DNA of 64,000 bases. Source: Dictyobacter vulcani. Lineage in GTDB: Bacteria; Chloroflexota; Ktedonobacteria; Ktedonobacterales; Ktedonobacteraceae. Below, piece after piece: positions 36,125 to 45,522 of the stretch. Position numbers and translations under genes: made by a program. The notes under the pieces were generated by a model. That model saw nothing but the letters and a program-made list of their open reading frames with translations. It was not told where the DNA came from and made no database searches. How positions within the stretch are numbered: position 1 is the first letter of the stretch; each line of letters opens with the position of its first letter. The DNA lies in contig NZ_BKZW01000001.1 in the NCBI RefSeq assembly GCF_008974265.1, positions 3,782,001-3,846,000 of the forward strand, in the 5' to 3' direction.

Positions 36125-37294
36125 TTACAATTGGGCGTACGGCCCGGATTGGTAGGTGTTTTTAAGCATACGTCGGGCCGCGCTGGCGACGGGATCGACA
36201 CCGAGTTGGACGATGCAGTCGCGGGTGGCACAGCCTTCAGGGGTGCCGAGCAGATGTCCGCTATAGAAGCAGGGCATACACGGCAGATCCAGGCGGACAA
36301 CGGTAGCACGCTTGCTGCTGGCATCGCCGGTATAGGGTCCCCAGGCCTTGTGATTGGAGAGACTGAAGATGGCTACCGTGGGCGCGCCGACCGCTGCGGC
36401 CAGGTGCATCACACCGGCATCATTGCCCACAAAAAGATCGACCAATGCTAAAACGGCGGCAGCGGTTTTGATACTCCCACGGCCTGCCAGGCTGCGGACC
36501 GGCATCGCAGATTGCATCAGGCCGATAATCTGCTGATGGAGCTCTTTTTCCTCTGGACCCCCCATGAGGAGTAGTTGCCCGCCAACATCAGCGTATAACC
36601 TATCGGCTAGCTGTGCAAAGCGTTCCGGAGCCCAGCGGCGGGCCGTACTGTAGCTACCGCTTCCTGGATGCATGGCGATCAGCGGACGAGCTATACTCTC
36701 GGCGTCCTGGCCTTCATACACGATAGCGCGTGCCTGCTGGTGTTCTACCTCGCTCAGTGGCAGAACCAGTTTTTTATCCTTGATGGTCGCCCCCGCAGCC
36801 TCGGCGACCGCCATAGCGTATTCAGCCTCGTGCATGGCCCCAAAACCACTATCTTTGACCCGCACATTGAGAAACCAGCCATGGCCATTATCCAGTCCAA
36901 TGCGCCATTTCGCGCCCGTGGCTCGCATCAATAGCTGGTGCTTCAGGCGCCCAAATGGCAGCGTGAGATGATGGAGTAACAGGACCGCATCATAGTTACC
37001 GGCCCGCAGTGTTTGCCAGAGTTCTTTTAATTTCAGCAATGCCTGTGGATTCTTCAAGAGTTGTTTCGGTTGATCAAAAAGATATTTATCGAGCACAATT
37101 GTGTTATTTACAACCTCCCAGCCATTCAGGAGTCCAGCGGAATCAGGCGTAACCAGTAGATCAATACGTGCCTGTGGATATGTCTCGCGCAGGGCACGCA
37201 GAGCCGGTGTCGCCAGTAAGAGGTCGCCAATTCCCGCCATCTTTACCACCAGGATACGCGCATTGGCGGGCAAAGTTATCTGTGTTTTATGCAT
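36125..37294 (-). CDS. Glycosyltransferase family 9 (heptosyltransferase-like)
   Basis: 389 residues. Two Rossmann-like halves: N-terminal VVKMAGIGDLLLATPALRAL and C-terminal MHPGSGSYSTARRWAPERFA, GNDAGVMHLAAAVGAPTVAIF and WGPYTG, the GT-B layout of ADP-heptose transferases. It is the last gene of a minus-strand run that holds four such enzymes. The donor may be another nucleotide sugar, since Ktedonobacteria are not known to make typical lipopolysaccharide. Start ATG 37292-37294. Confidence 0.85.
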   Translation of the reverse strand: MHKTQITLPANARILVVKMAGIGDLLLATPALRALRETYPQARIDLLVTPDSAGLLNGWEVVNNTIVLDKYLFDQPKQLLKNPQALLKLKELWQTLRAGNYDAVLLLHHLTLPFGRLKHQLLMRATGAKWRIGLDNGHGWFLNVRVKDSGFGAMHEAEYAMAVAEAAGATIKDKKLVLPLSEVEHQQARAIVYEGQDAESIARPLIAMHPGSGSYSTARRWAPERFAQLADRLYADVGGQLLLMGGPEEKELHQQIIGLMQSAMPVRSLAGRGSIKTAAAVLALVDLFVGNDAGVMHLAAAVGAPTVAIFSLSNHKAWGPYTGDASSKRATVVRLDLPCMPCFYSGHLLGTPEGCATRDCIVQLGVDPVASAARRMLKNTYQSGPYAQL

Positions 37295-37301
37295 AATTGC
37301 T

Positions 37302-38147
37302 TTATATTTCTTCGCTGCGTTCTTCGTGAGAAGCTATTCTATAATGATGAAGATGACAATAATTTTGAAAGCCTAAACGGCGATAAATACCATCGCTCAT
37401 TTCGGTAGGCGAGAGGCTGGCAATAGTATATCCCAGACGCTGTATTTCCTGTAGTACGTGGCCCATCAACGCGGTGCAAATCCCTTGCTGACGTGTTTCG
37501 GGAAGCGTGCTCACGCCATAGATCCCGGCTACTCCGTGATAGAGAAGGACTGCCGCCACCGCCACCGCTTGTCCATCTTTTCGGGCGATATAGTGATGCC
37601 AGTTGGCAGTAGTGCCAAAACCACTACTGAGATAGGTCTGATAATAATGTTGGGCCATCATTTCGGTCGCGCGAAAGCCCACCTTTTCGATGGCGCATTT
37701 GGTTTGCAGATCCTCAACCGTGAGCACTTCCTGTATGCTCAAACCATCTGGCATCGTGCCAGGAATCCTGGCGGCTTGAATATTCAGCACCATACAGTTC
37801 ATGGTAGCCTTATGGACAAAGCCCTGATTCTCCAGATGATTGGCCAGGTCTGGCGGAGTTGCCGTCGGGCCGACGCGCCAACCAATTTCCTGGATCTGAT
37901 ATTTTCTAAATTGCGCCAGCGTATCCGCAATCCGACCCTCGATATATGCCTGATCATCCTGAGAAAAATGGGTCAGTAAAATGCCATTGGGGCCGGCAGG
38001 GCCGGTCAGAAACCAGGTGAGCTCATTATCCTCATGCAGGATGGCACCTGGTAAACTGCGACCAAAGCAGGCCATCTCCTCAGCAAAATTGCCCTCGATG
38101 GCGGCCAGCACCCCTGGCTCTGAAAGACTACGAAAGATCGTGTCCAT
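37302..38147 (-). CDS. GNAT-family N-acetyltransferase within the glycosyltransferase cluster
   Basis: 281 residues. The N-terminal half is a degenerate acetyltransferase-like domain; the C-terminal half has the GNAT fold with the acetyl-CoA loop in RQQGICTALMGHVL and YRRLGFQNY at the end. The gene overlaps the preceding family 9 glycosyltransferase by 20 bases and is followed by another after 7 bases. It may acetylate an amino sugar of the glycan, which is inference from context. Confidence 0.8.
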   Translation of the reverse strand: MDTIFRSLSEPGVLAAIEGNFAEEMACFGRSLPGAILHEDNELTWFLTGPAGPNGILLTHFSQDDQAYIEGRIADTLAQFRKYQIQEIGWRVGPTATPPDLANHLENQGFVHKATMNCMVLNIQAARIPGTMPDGLSIQEVLTVEDLQTKCAIEKVGFRATEMMAQHYYQTYLSSGFGTTANWHHYIARKDGQAVAVAAVLLYHGVAGIYGVSTLPETRQQGICTALMGHVLQEIQRLGYTIASLSPTEMSDGIYRRLGFQNYCHLHHYRIASHEERSEEI

Positions 38148-39486
38148 CTTTTATTTCCTCTACTGACTGTGTTTGTTCCCGGATGGTTGCCTCTTCTGGC
38201 TGTCGTTTGCTACTTTGCCCTAACACAGTCTCTACAGTATTGAAAACGTGCTGGGGTGTGATATTTTTCATACATTGGGTGGTGAAGAAGCGGCAGTCGG
38301 CGGGTGCGCCTTTGGCTTTATAGCAGGGACTGCACCAGATGTCGTCGCGCAAGATCGTTGCTCGTGGGCTGACTGGACCACTCAAGGCGGGATCGGTAGG
38401 ACCATGGATGGCGATGACTGCGGTGCCAACAGCACAGGCAATATGCATAGGGCCACTATCACCGGTGATGACCAGGTCCGCGCGTTGTAGCAATGCAGCT
38501 AATTGTCCCAGGCTGGTCTTGCCGGCCAGATTAATAGCTTGCTCTTGCATGCGTGCCGTAATCGCTGCGATCAACTCTTTATCGTCGGGTGCGCCGGTAA
38601 AGACGACCGTGGCGCTGTCATTCCTGATGAGCTGGTCGATCAATCTGGCCCAATAGGGAATTGGCCAGCGTTTTGATTGGCCATTATTCGAACTGACATG
38701 GCAGGCGATGAGTGGTTTGTCTGCTACGACACCTTCCTGCTGGAGCAACGTTTCAACTTCCTGTTGTGCTGTCTGGCTGACAGTCAGCGTGGGAACGCGA
38801 TCTTCAGCTTGGATGTTTGCACCGGCGGCCTCGGCCAGACGCAAGCAGTAATCTACCTCATGGATATGGTCGCGTGGATCCCAGTGTTGACCTGCGACCG
38901 AGTCGGTCAGCAAACCGGGATACCCCTCTTTGCCAAAGCCTACTCTACGCCGGGCTCCGCTAAATACAGAAAGGAGCGCTGCCCAGGGGCCAAAGATGCT
39001 GATGGCCAGATCATAGTTGCGTGCCTGTAAACACTGACGCAACAGACGCGCATCACGCCAATTCCTGGGATTCAGCAAGCCTTTTGGCCGTCGCCAGATA
39101 TTGGGATCATACGTGAAGAGGGTGTGAATATCTGGATCACTGGTAATAACGCGAGCGCTTGAAGGCAAGGCCAGTACATCTATCTCAGCATCAGGATAGG
39201 TCCGTTGCAAGAGGCGTACCACCGGAAGAGACAGTACCAGGTCCCCGATCAGGTCCAGTCGAATGACAAGAATACGTCGGGGGTGGAAAGTCTCGGGCCG
39301 TAGCGCCGGCCGACTTTTGCCGCGTGCCTGTACCTGTAAGACCAAGCCAAACAGACTCATCAAGATATAGATGACAGCAAGCAGTATCCGTTTGCTGCTG
39401 TGGACGGCGGTATTACGCAGTTTCTTGCGCGAGTCAGGTTGCGTCGGATAGCCGTATTCGTCTCTATTGTGTAATGCTTGTGCCAT
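38128..39486 (-). CDS. Glycosyltransferase family 9 with N-terminal membrane anchor
   Basis: 452 residues. It begins with about 30 polar residues and a membrane segment (ILLAVIYILMSLFGLVLQV), then the GT-B fold: ILVIRLDLIGDLVLSLPVV, CHVSSNNGQSKRWP, and GDSGPMHIACAVGTAVIAIHG. The anchor suggests work at the inner face of the membrane on a lipid-linked acceptor. The C-terminal tail is charged and overlaps the GNAT gene. Start ATG 39484-39486 with AGGAA upstream. Confidence 0.85.
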   Translation of the reverse strand: MAQALHNRDEYGYPTQPDSRKKLRNTAVHSSKRILLAVIYILMSLFGLVLQVQARGKSRPALRPETFHPRRILVIRLDLIGDLVLSLPVVRLLQRTYPDAEIDVLALPSSARVITSDPDIHTLFTYDPNIWRRPKGLLNPRNWRDARLLRQCLQARNYDLAISIFGPWAALLSVFSGARRRVGFGKEGYPGLLTDSVAGQHWDPRDHIHEVDYCLRLAEAAGANIQAEDRVPTLTVSQTAQQEVETLLQQEGVVADKPLIACHVSSNNGQSKRWPIPYWARLIDQLIRNDSATVVFTGAPDDKELIAAITARMQEQAINLAGKTSLGQLAALLQRADLVITGDSGPMHIACAVGTAVIAIHGPTDPALSGPVSPRATILRDDIWCSPCYKAKGAPADCRFFTTQCMKNITPQHVFNTVETVLGQSSKRQPEEATIREQTQSVEEIKDGHDLS

Positions 39487-39643
39487 GTTTTTTCTTATTC
39501 CTATATCAGCCCAAACAGGCTCTTTCTGTCATTATAGGAGGCGAGGATGGAAGTTGCAATGAAACGGGATTTATGTGGGACTGTATCCGGCGGGTGGTGG
39601 AGAGGATGGCCATGAAGCAGTATCCGCTACTTCAGGGCCGCAG

Positions 39644-40863
39644 TTATTTCGTTGTCCTGGCAGGCAGTAGCTGTTTGATGGCTTGCTCGACCTGCTGGTC
39701 AGGGATCAGTCGGACACAGGGATGGGCTGGCAGTTCTTCTGGCGTGAAATCTAAGCGGCCACAGGGGATCGCCGGACAATCAGGACAGCGTTGGGTTGCC
39801 AGCAGGACCTGATGCCTGTCTGGCAGGCCCCATGGTCCAAAAATATGCGAGTCAGTGGGACCAAAGAGCCGTAATGAGGGGATATCCTGGGCTGCCGCGA
39901 TATGGAGTGGACCATTGTCTACCCCAGTACCAGATCCGCGCGTGAGATTAACGCTGCCAGCTGGCCAACCGTCATAGAGGTCATAATCAGCGGCTTTTCT
40001 AACAGCGAGCTGGCAATCTCTTCGATCATAGGCTGTTCAGCTTTGCTACCGGTAAAAATAACATGGGCCGGGGTTGTCAGTAGCTGGCCGCTGGTAAGTT
40101 GGTTGGCTATCTGGGACCAACCAGCGTTTCTCCATAGTTTGACTGCTCCGCCAGTGCCCGGATGAATGAGTATAATTGGTGCGCCAGGCTCCCATCCTGT
40201 TGTTTGTATCTGCTCATCGGCCCAGGCTAGCTCATCCTCGTGTGGATGAAACACCAGTGGATAACTGGCAGGTGTAAACGGCTCGGGTAACGCTGAATAT
40301 CCCAGTGCCTGGATGCCTGTGCTGGCCAGGCGCAAGCTGGATACTGTAGCATGTTCCACCTCGGGAAATGCTAAGGCCTGCGTGAGAAATGGCGTGTTCA
40401 GTCTGGTTGCGTAACCAATGCGGTAAGGGATGGCGGCCAGATACAGTAGTGCCGCGCCCCACCAGAAATCGGGCCGTAGATTAATGGCCAGATCGTAGTG
40501 ATTCTGTTTTAGCTCTCTGGCAGTACGAAAAAGCAATTTATAGGGATCTAATGGCCTCTGGCCTGCACGCTGAAAGCCCGGAAAGGGACAGGTGAGCAGG
40601 CGATCGACGGCTGGATGCCGCGCCACGATCTCACTTGACCAGGGTCCGATCATCATCGTGATCTGTGCTCCAGGCACCTGTTCTTTTATCGCCTGTACTA
40701 TCGGGGTCGTCAGCACCATATCTCCCAGATGGTCGGGACGCACCAGGAGAATACGCGGAGCCGGGTTCGGTTGCCCTGAGTGCTTGTGGGTTGCTTTTCT
40801 CGCCCGGGGACTACCATAAATGCGCACCAGGAGTAGAATAAGCGAGCGTAATAGGCTTTTCAT
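39644..40863 (-). CDS. Glycosyltransferase family 9 (one frameshift as sequenced)
   Basis: ATG 40861-40863. The first 314 residues carry ILLVRPDHLGDMVLTTPIVQ and IHPGTGGAVKLWRNAGW. The frame then stops at a CCCC run on the plus strand (39922-39925). One more base continues GVDNGPLHIAAAQDIPSLRL, LFGPTDSHIFGPWG and a cysteine-rich end (CPDCPAIPCGR) to a stop at 39644-39646, giving a full-length enzyme of about 406 residues. The exact match to family motifs after correction argues for a sequencing error. Confidence 0.82.
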
Positions 40864-40866
40864 GGC

Positions 40867-42000
40867 TTAAACCTCTTGTGGACGGCTATGCGGTACCAGA
40901 TGGATAATCGCATCCCATACATCATCGATGGTTACCGATTGCATACAGGTGCAATTGTCACATGTCTGCATTTTGCCCAGGAAGAAACACGGCTGTCCCG
41001 TAGGATGACGCCAGAGCGCGATATGTTGTGGATCATCGAGGGGATACGGACCATATTCCGCCGGACTGGTGGGGCCAAAGATGCCTATTACGGGCGTTCC
41101 CACGGCCGCTGCCAGATGCATCGGACTGCTGTCATTGCCGATAAAGAGGGTACAGGCTTCAATCTGGGCTGCTGATTGGCCAAAGCTGGTTTTGCCGGCC
41201 AGATTGACGACCATGTTGGCTGGCACATCTTCCAGCCCATCAATCAAGGTTTGATTAAGCTCTTTATCGCTTTCCCCACCAATCAACAAGACTTGCATCT
41301 TGAGCTCATTCACAATTTTCTGGGTCAGGATGCGATACCGATCCAGTGGCCAGCGTTTAGCTGTCAGGTCCATGCCGGGATTACTGCCGCCCCCAGGAAA
41401 AACGATAACCTGTGGATAGCTGGATTGGTAGATCGTCTGGCGTTCCTGCTCCGTAGGCACAAAACGCATTTTGGGCTGCTCGATTTTGAGCTTGATCGCG
41501 CGTGCCAGATCCAGATAGATTTCGGCCTGATGTTGCAGGTGTGTGCGATCTGTTGACACCGCCACCCGATCGGTCAGGGAAAATCCTCGGCCCAGGCTGT
41601 CAGGTCCAACGCGGCGTGGGATACGGGCTAACCACGGGAGCAGAGTCATCAGCGGCGAACGATCCAGCACAAACGCCAGATCAAAATGCTGACGACGCAA
41701 CTGTTTGGCCAGTTGCCGATACTCTTTCAGCGTATAGCGGCCAGCAATTCCGATACTGCCGCAGTCAATAATTTTATCCACTGCGGGATGATGTTCCGCA
41801 ATCGCCTTTGACCAGGTACCTGTGAGATACGTGATTTTTGCTTCCGGATAATTTTGTCTGAGCACTTCCAGGAGAGGAGTGGTCATAACAACATCTCCGA
41901 CACAGCAGGGTTTAATCACCAGAATTGATTTTGGATAGCGCCTGGCTTGCCTGGTGAATGGTTTGCGTAAGCTATCAAGCAGCGCAAACGGCAGACGCAA
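40867..42000 (-). CDS. Glycosyltransferase family 9
   Basis: 377 residues from TTG 41998-42000. The frame is open upstream, and a CTG at 42034-42036 sits eight bases after AGAGGA that overlaps the stop of the preceding gene, so translation may really begin there, adding 12 residues. Motifs: ILVIKPCCVGDVVMTTPLLE, VFPGGGSNPG, and IGNDSSPMHLAAAVGTPVIG, then FGPTSPAEYGPY and a C-terminal CDNCTC. It is three bases upstream of the next family 9 gene. Confidence 0.82.
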   Translation of the reverse strand: MRLPFALLDSLRKPFTRQARRYPKSILVIKPCCVGDVVMTTPLLEVLRQNYPEAKITYLTGTWSKAIAEHHPAVDKIIDCGSIGIAGRYTLKEYRQLAKQLRRQHFDLAFVLDRSPLMTLLPWLARIPRRVGPDSLGRGFSLTDRVAVSTDRTHLQHQAEIYLDLARAIKLKIEQPKMRFVPTEQERQTIYQSSYPQVIVFPGGGSNPGMDLTAKRWPLDRYRILTQKIVNELKMQVLLIGGESDKELNQTLIDGLEDVPANMVVNLAGKTSFGQSAAQIEACTLFIGNDSSPMHLAAAVGTPVIGIFGPTSPAEYGPYPLDDPQHIALWRHPTGQPCFFLGKMQTCDNCTCMQSVTIDDVWDAIIHLVPHSRPQEV

Positions 42001-42041
42001 ACTGGTGCACAGCGCTGTTATAAGTTGTTGACGCAGAGCTA

Positions 42042-42908
42042 TTATCCTCTATCTTTCTCCGAAGATGGTGTATCTATTGATGGTGAAGAACTCTCATTGC
42101 TCATGATCTCATTTTCCTCGCTTCCAGCTTGCAAGGCATCGGCACGGAGTTGCTCAAAGGCTGTTGAAGGTGACGTTCCTCGGATGGTTGGAAGTTGATC
42201 GACCATGGGTTGTTGGAGTGCAGTACCACAGTTATGGCAATAAAGGCTCTCTGACTCGGCTGGCGAGTCACAGGCAGGACAGTGCTGCGGCAAAAGAGAG
42301 GTTGCTATCTCGTCTTTTCTGTTCGAGTCATCTGCGCGATGTATGTCAGCTGGCTCGTCCTGAATACGCGGCGCATCCATAGTGTCTATGATAGCCCCCG
42401 GCGCATGGATTGTCAAAGGATCAATACCCGGTGGGGGAGGTGGCAGAAGGGTCGCAAATTGATTTTCCTGGACGGTGACTGGCTGGGTCTCCTGTGATGA
42501 CGGCGTCACAGGAATAGTCGGACTCATGTAAGGTTGCTCATAGGGAAGGGGTGGCGCATACTGTGTCGGATGTATCTCTCCATCAGGTGTTTGTATTGGA
42601 TAAGTGGCTCCTACCTCTGGTGGTATCGTGGTAGGATTCTGGTTATGGAGTGTCTGAAGCTCTTGTTGCGCCTGCGTCAGTTGTTGATGTGCCTGGAAGA
42701 GTTCCTGGCAGGGAGACTGCAATTCATTCTGACTCAGCAAGCCAGTTGAATACAAATCCATTACTTTTGCTACCAGCTCGCGTTCCTGGTCCGAAATCTG
42801 GCGTCCAAGTTGAGTGATCTGTAAACGAGTGCGCTGGATTCTGGCTATGCGTCCTGCTTCATGAGAAGCTTTTTCAAGACTCCGGTGAACTGAATCCCAG
42901 ATGTTCAT
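42042..42908 (-). CDS. Zinc-ribbon protein with coiled coil and proline-rich linker
   Basis: 288 residues from ATG 42906-42908 (a GTG just before it is also in frame) behind GAGAGG. A helical coiled-coil N-terminus (about 1-95) is followed by a long Pro/Thr/Gln-rich linker and a four-cysteine zinc ribbon (CPACDSPAESESLYCHNCG), then an acidic Ser-rich tail. No function known. It is the first gene of the minus-strand run that continues into the glycosyltransferases, but may not be related in function. Confidence 0.7.
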   Translation of the reverse strand: MNIWDSVHRSLEKASHEAGRIARIQRTRLQITQLGRQISDQERELVAKVMDLYSTGLLSQNELQSPCQELFQAHQQLTQAQQELQTLHNQNPTTIPPEVGATYPIQTPDGEIHPTQYAPPLPYEQPYMSPTIPVTPSSQETQPVTVQENQFATLLPPPPPGIDPLTIHAPGAIIDTMDAPRIQDEPADIHRADDSNRKDEIATSLLPQHCPACDSPAESESLYCHNCGTALQQPMVDQLPTIRGTSPSTAFEQLRADALQAGSEENEIMSNESSSPSIDTPSSEKDRG

Positions 42909-43017
42909 CACGGCCCTCTCTTTACCCTCTATATGCTTCTTCTATACATCATGTATGGTCTTCTTGATTATATCAAAGCAAAAGAGCTACGTCGAGGTTG
43001 AGAACCAGCTTTTGAGA

Positions 43018-43072
43018 AGCGGTAGAAGTGCAGGGGTGCTATGTGTACGATTCTCCTTGCACTTCTACCGCT
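43018..43072. terminator. Strong bidirectional hairpin
   Basis: A perfect 15-bp stem pairs 43018-43032 with 43058-43072. It lies just past the stop of the minus-strand DUF5679 gene and before the zinc-ribbon operon, and can terminate reading from either side. Confidence 0.65.
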
Positions 43073-43085
43073 ACCGATAGGAAAC

Positions 43086-43247
43086 CTATGCCTGGGCTTT
43101 TTTGGTACTGAGAATAGCGTTGACAGTGGTTCCGCAGATCGTGCATTGACCTTTTAAGGCCGGCTTGCCGTTTTTCATGGTAACCTGTTGAGTATCTTTT
43201 AACTCGTTTTTCTTGCGACATTTGACGCAATAGTATTGCTCTGCCAT
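43086..43247 (-). CDS. DUF5679-type mini zinc-ribbon protein
   Basis: 53 residues from ATG 43245-43247, with GGAAGGAG upstream at good spacing. It begins MAEQYYCVKCRKKNELKDT, then VTMKNGKPALKGQC and CTICGT. Two CxxC pairs form a treble-clef or ribbon zinc site. This is the recognised DUF5679 pattern, common in Chloroflexi and Actinobacteria. Function unknown. It lies 30 bases after ispE on the same strand. Confidence 0.85.
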   Translation of the reverse strand: MAEQYYCVKCRKKNELKDTQQVTMKNGKPALKGQCTICGTTVNAILSTKKAQA

Positions 43248-43276
43248 ATGTGATGCTCCTTCCTACTAAAAAATTT

Positions 43277-44206
43277 TTAGAAATAGGTGATGTCGTTGTT
43301 CGCTGGATTGATTGCGCGAGTAAGGTATACTTCATAACCTTGTGTGTGGAGTGCCTGTTGTACGGGGGCCGCCTCGGTCAGGGTGGCGAAGGTGCTGAAA
43401 AGCGTTGGGCCGCTCCCTGAGAGACGAACATAGGGAGCACCGGCATCCAGCATCTCCTGACGGGCCTGAGCAACTTCAGGATACTGTGCCAGTACACCTC
43501 GTTCCAGGCTATTGTAAAGGTCGCTGGCTTGCAGACCGCTCTGCGTCTGTAATGCTACCTCGATCGCCCGGCTCCAGGCACCATTGGTATAATCGCTGGA
43601 GGTCAGGTTGCGGAAGACCGTGGCGGTAGAAACACCGATGGCTGGTTTGACCAGCAGGAGCCAGCGCATGGCCGCGGGCCAGTGAGCCGCCAGGGGCGTA
43701 ATACGCTCACCACGGCCCTCACAGAGGGCCAGGCCGCCGGTCAGAAAGAAAGGTACATCTGAACCCAGGGACGCAGCTATTTCCCAGAGTTCCTGCATGG
43801 ATACTGGTAATTGCCACCACCTCTGCAAAGCCAGCAAGGTTGCGGCGGCATTACTGCTGCCACCACCCAGTCCAGCAGCGACTGGCACGCGTTTGTTGAG
43901 TTCGATCGTGAGTCCCTGTCGTAATCCAAGCTTTTGTCGTAACGCCTGAGCAGCACGTACCACCAGATTATTATCATTGCTGAGCTCAGTGCGATTACAG
44001 CTCATGCTGATTCGATCTTCGTTTGTGGTTGTAAAACACAGAGTATCGTAGAGATCGATCGTCTGCATGATGGTCGCCAGCTCGTGATAACCATCGGCGC
44101 GCTTTCCCAGCACATCCAGGGTCAGATTGATTTTTGCATACGACTGGACAAAACACACCTTGCCAGAAGTAGCCTGTTGCTGTGGGCAGTCCTGTGATTG
44201 ATTCAT
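43277..44206 (-). CDS. ispE: 4-diphosphocytidyl-2-C-methyl-D-erythritol kinase
   Basis: 309 residues, GHMP kinase fold. Motifs: SYAKINLTLDVLGKRADGYH at the start, PVAAGLGGGSSNAAATLLAL as the ATP loop, GSDVPFFLTGG, and RLSGSGPTLFS at the C-terminus. It phosphorylates CDP-methylerythritol in the MEP isoprenoid pathway, between the products of ispD and ispF, both of which are also in this window (about 7 kb away). Start ATG 44204-44206. Confidence 0.95.
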   Translation of the reverse strand: MNQSQDCPQQQATSGKVCFVQSYAKINLTLDVLGKRADGYHELATIMQTIDLYDTLCFTTTNEDRISMSCNRTELSNDNNLVVRAAQALRQKLGLRQGLTIELNKRVPVAAGLGGGSSNAAATLLALQRWWQLPVSMQELWEIAASLGSDVPFFLTGGLALCEGRGERITPLAAHWPAAMRWLLLVKPAIGVSTATVFRNLTSSDYTNGAWSRAIEVALQTQSGLQASDLYNSLERGVLAQYPEVAQARQEMLDAGAPYVRLSGSGPTLFSTFATLTEAAPVQQALHTQGYEVYLTRAINPANNDITYF

Positions 44207-44453
44207 GTGTGCATTGTGCCTAGAAAAGCCCGGCTTGTCAAGCTCACCTGTGCTTAATCAGACGAGAGTACTTTGCATCTCTAACCTGCACACGTTGAAA
44301 TAATCCTGCCGGACGTTTATTCTCCTGGATAGCCTAAAACTACTTGCTTTTAGAATTAATGTAGATATGATGTTATACTGTAGCGAATGCCTGTGTAAAT
44401 ATTATTTTATGCACGCTTGTATTTTCTTTTGCGACAAATATTGGGTAGGGAAC

Positions 44454-45461
44454 ATGGATATAACGGTTGCATATTTTCATCCACTTTTTCATGAAGAGAC
44501 TGTCAGACGAGATTTTGAGCAAATCCGTGCTTCAGGCGCCAATAGTATTGTCTATGCTCTGCATGAGCAGGAAGAGCAACGCTGGCCACGAGATTTTGAG
44601 CGCGGATTACGGATCGCCCAGGAAGTTGGGCTGAAGGTCTATTTGAGCCTGGGCCGCTTTGGTAACCTCTTTGCCGGGCCTGTCTTTATGCCGAGCTGGT
44701 ATACATTTCGTCATCCAGAGTCTCTGGTAAAGGATCGGCATGGGCGCTCGCATGATATGACCTGTTTTAATCATGAATCGTTTCGATCCTGGCTATTTGG
44801 TGAGATTGAATACTATTTAAGCAATTATGGTTTAAGTGGTATCATTATTGAGGAGCCACGCCTGCCAGATATTACCTGCTTCTGCTCGGTTTGCCGCGCG
44901 CTCTGTCCTGATATTACCGACCTGCAGCACTTCCGCCGTCGCTCGATGATCGATTTTCTCAACGAGTTATTTGCCTGTGCCAAACGCGCCAATCAGCAGG
45001 CGAAAACGACCATTATTTTATTGCCACAGGACCTCAATATGATTGAGGAGCTTGCGACTATTCCGGCCCTGGATACTATCGGTTGCCACCTGTTCTGGCA
45101 ATTGCTGGGTGAAGATGTTTCGATGGTGGAAACCTGGGGCCATGAACTGGTGGATATGGTCAAACAGCATGGTAAACGCAGTCAGCTCTGGCTACAGAAC
45201 TTTAATCTGGATGAACCCGATGAGCAATTGTTAGAGACGGCATTCTCTGGCTTGCTACGAGTTGAGCCAGATGAGCTCGCCTGCTACTATTTCTGGCGCA
45301 ACAATGCCAATCCTGAACACGTCTGGCAACAGACCAGAGGGCTACTGCGGCGCATTCCACGGCGCCAATTATTCTGGCAAACGGCTCCGCGCCTGCCCAT
45401 CACCCAGCCGCTGGTGGATGAACATGCCTGCTCAGGCTCTACTGAAAATAAAGATAATTAG
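44454..45461 (+). CDS. TIM-barrel-like hypothetical protein
   Basis: 335 residues from ATG 44454, preceded by GTAGGG. It opens MDITVAYFHPLFHEETVRRD, runs through SIVYALHEQEEQRW, KVYLSLGRFGNLF, and IIIEEPRLPD, then a cysteine pair in CFCSVCRALC. The alternation of strands with acidic ends resembles glycoside-hydrolase-like TIM barrels (DUF4434-type), and the glutamate pair in IIIEEPRLP could be catalytic. That is a guess; no family is firmly recognised. Confidence 0.65.
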   Translation: MDITVAYFHPLFHEETVRRDFEQIRASGANSIVYALHEQEEQRWPRDFERGLRIAQEVGLKVYLSLGRFGNLFAGPVFMPSWYTFRHPESLVKDRHGRSHDMTCFNHESFRSWLFGEIEYYLSNYGLSGIIIEEPRLPDITCFCSVCRALCPDITDLQHFRRRSMIDFLNELFACAKRANQQAKTTIILLPQDLNMIEELATIPALDTIGCHLFWQLLGEDVSMVETWGHELVDMVKQHGKRSQLWLQNFNLDEPDEQLLETAFSGLLRVEPDELACYYFWRNNANPEHVWQQTRGLLRRIPRRQLFWQTAPRLPITQPLVDEHACSGSTENKDN

Positions 45462-45462
45462 C

Positions 45463-45500
45463 AAAAAAGAGGACAACGGTTGGCCGGTGTCCCCTTTTTT
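45463..45500 (+). terminator. Intrinsic terminator
   Basis: AAAAAAGAGGACAACGG (45463-45479) pairs with CCGGTGTCCCCTTTTTT (45484-45500), ending in a T run. It immediately follows the stop at 45461 and, being A/T-flanked, can work in both directions for the convergent genes. Confidence 0.85.
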
Positions 45501-45522
45501 ATTCCTGCTAGCGATGCTATAT

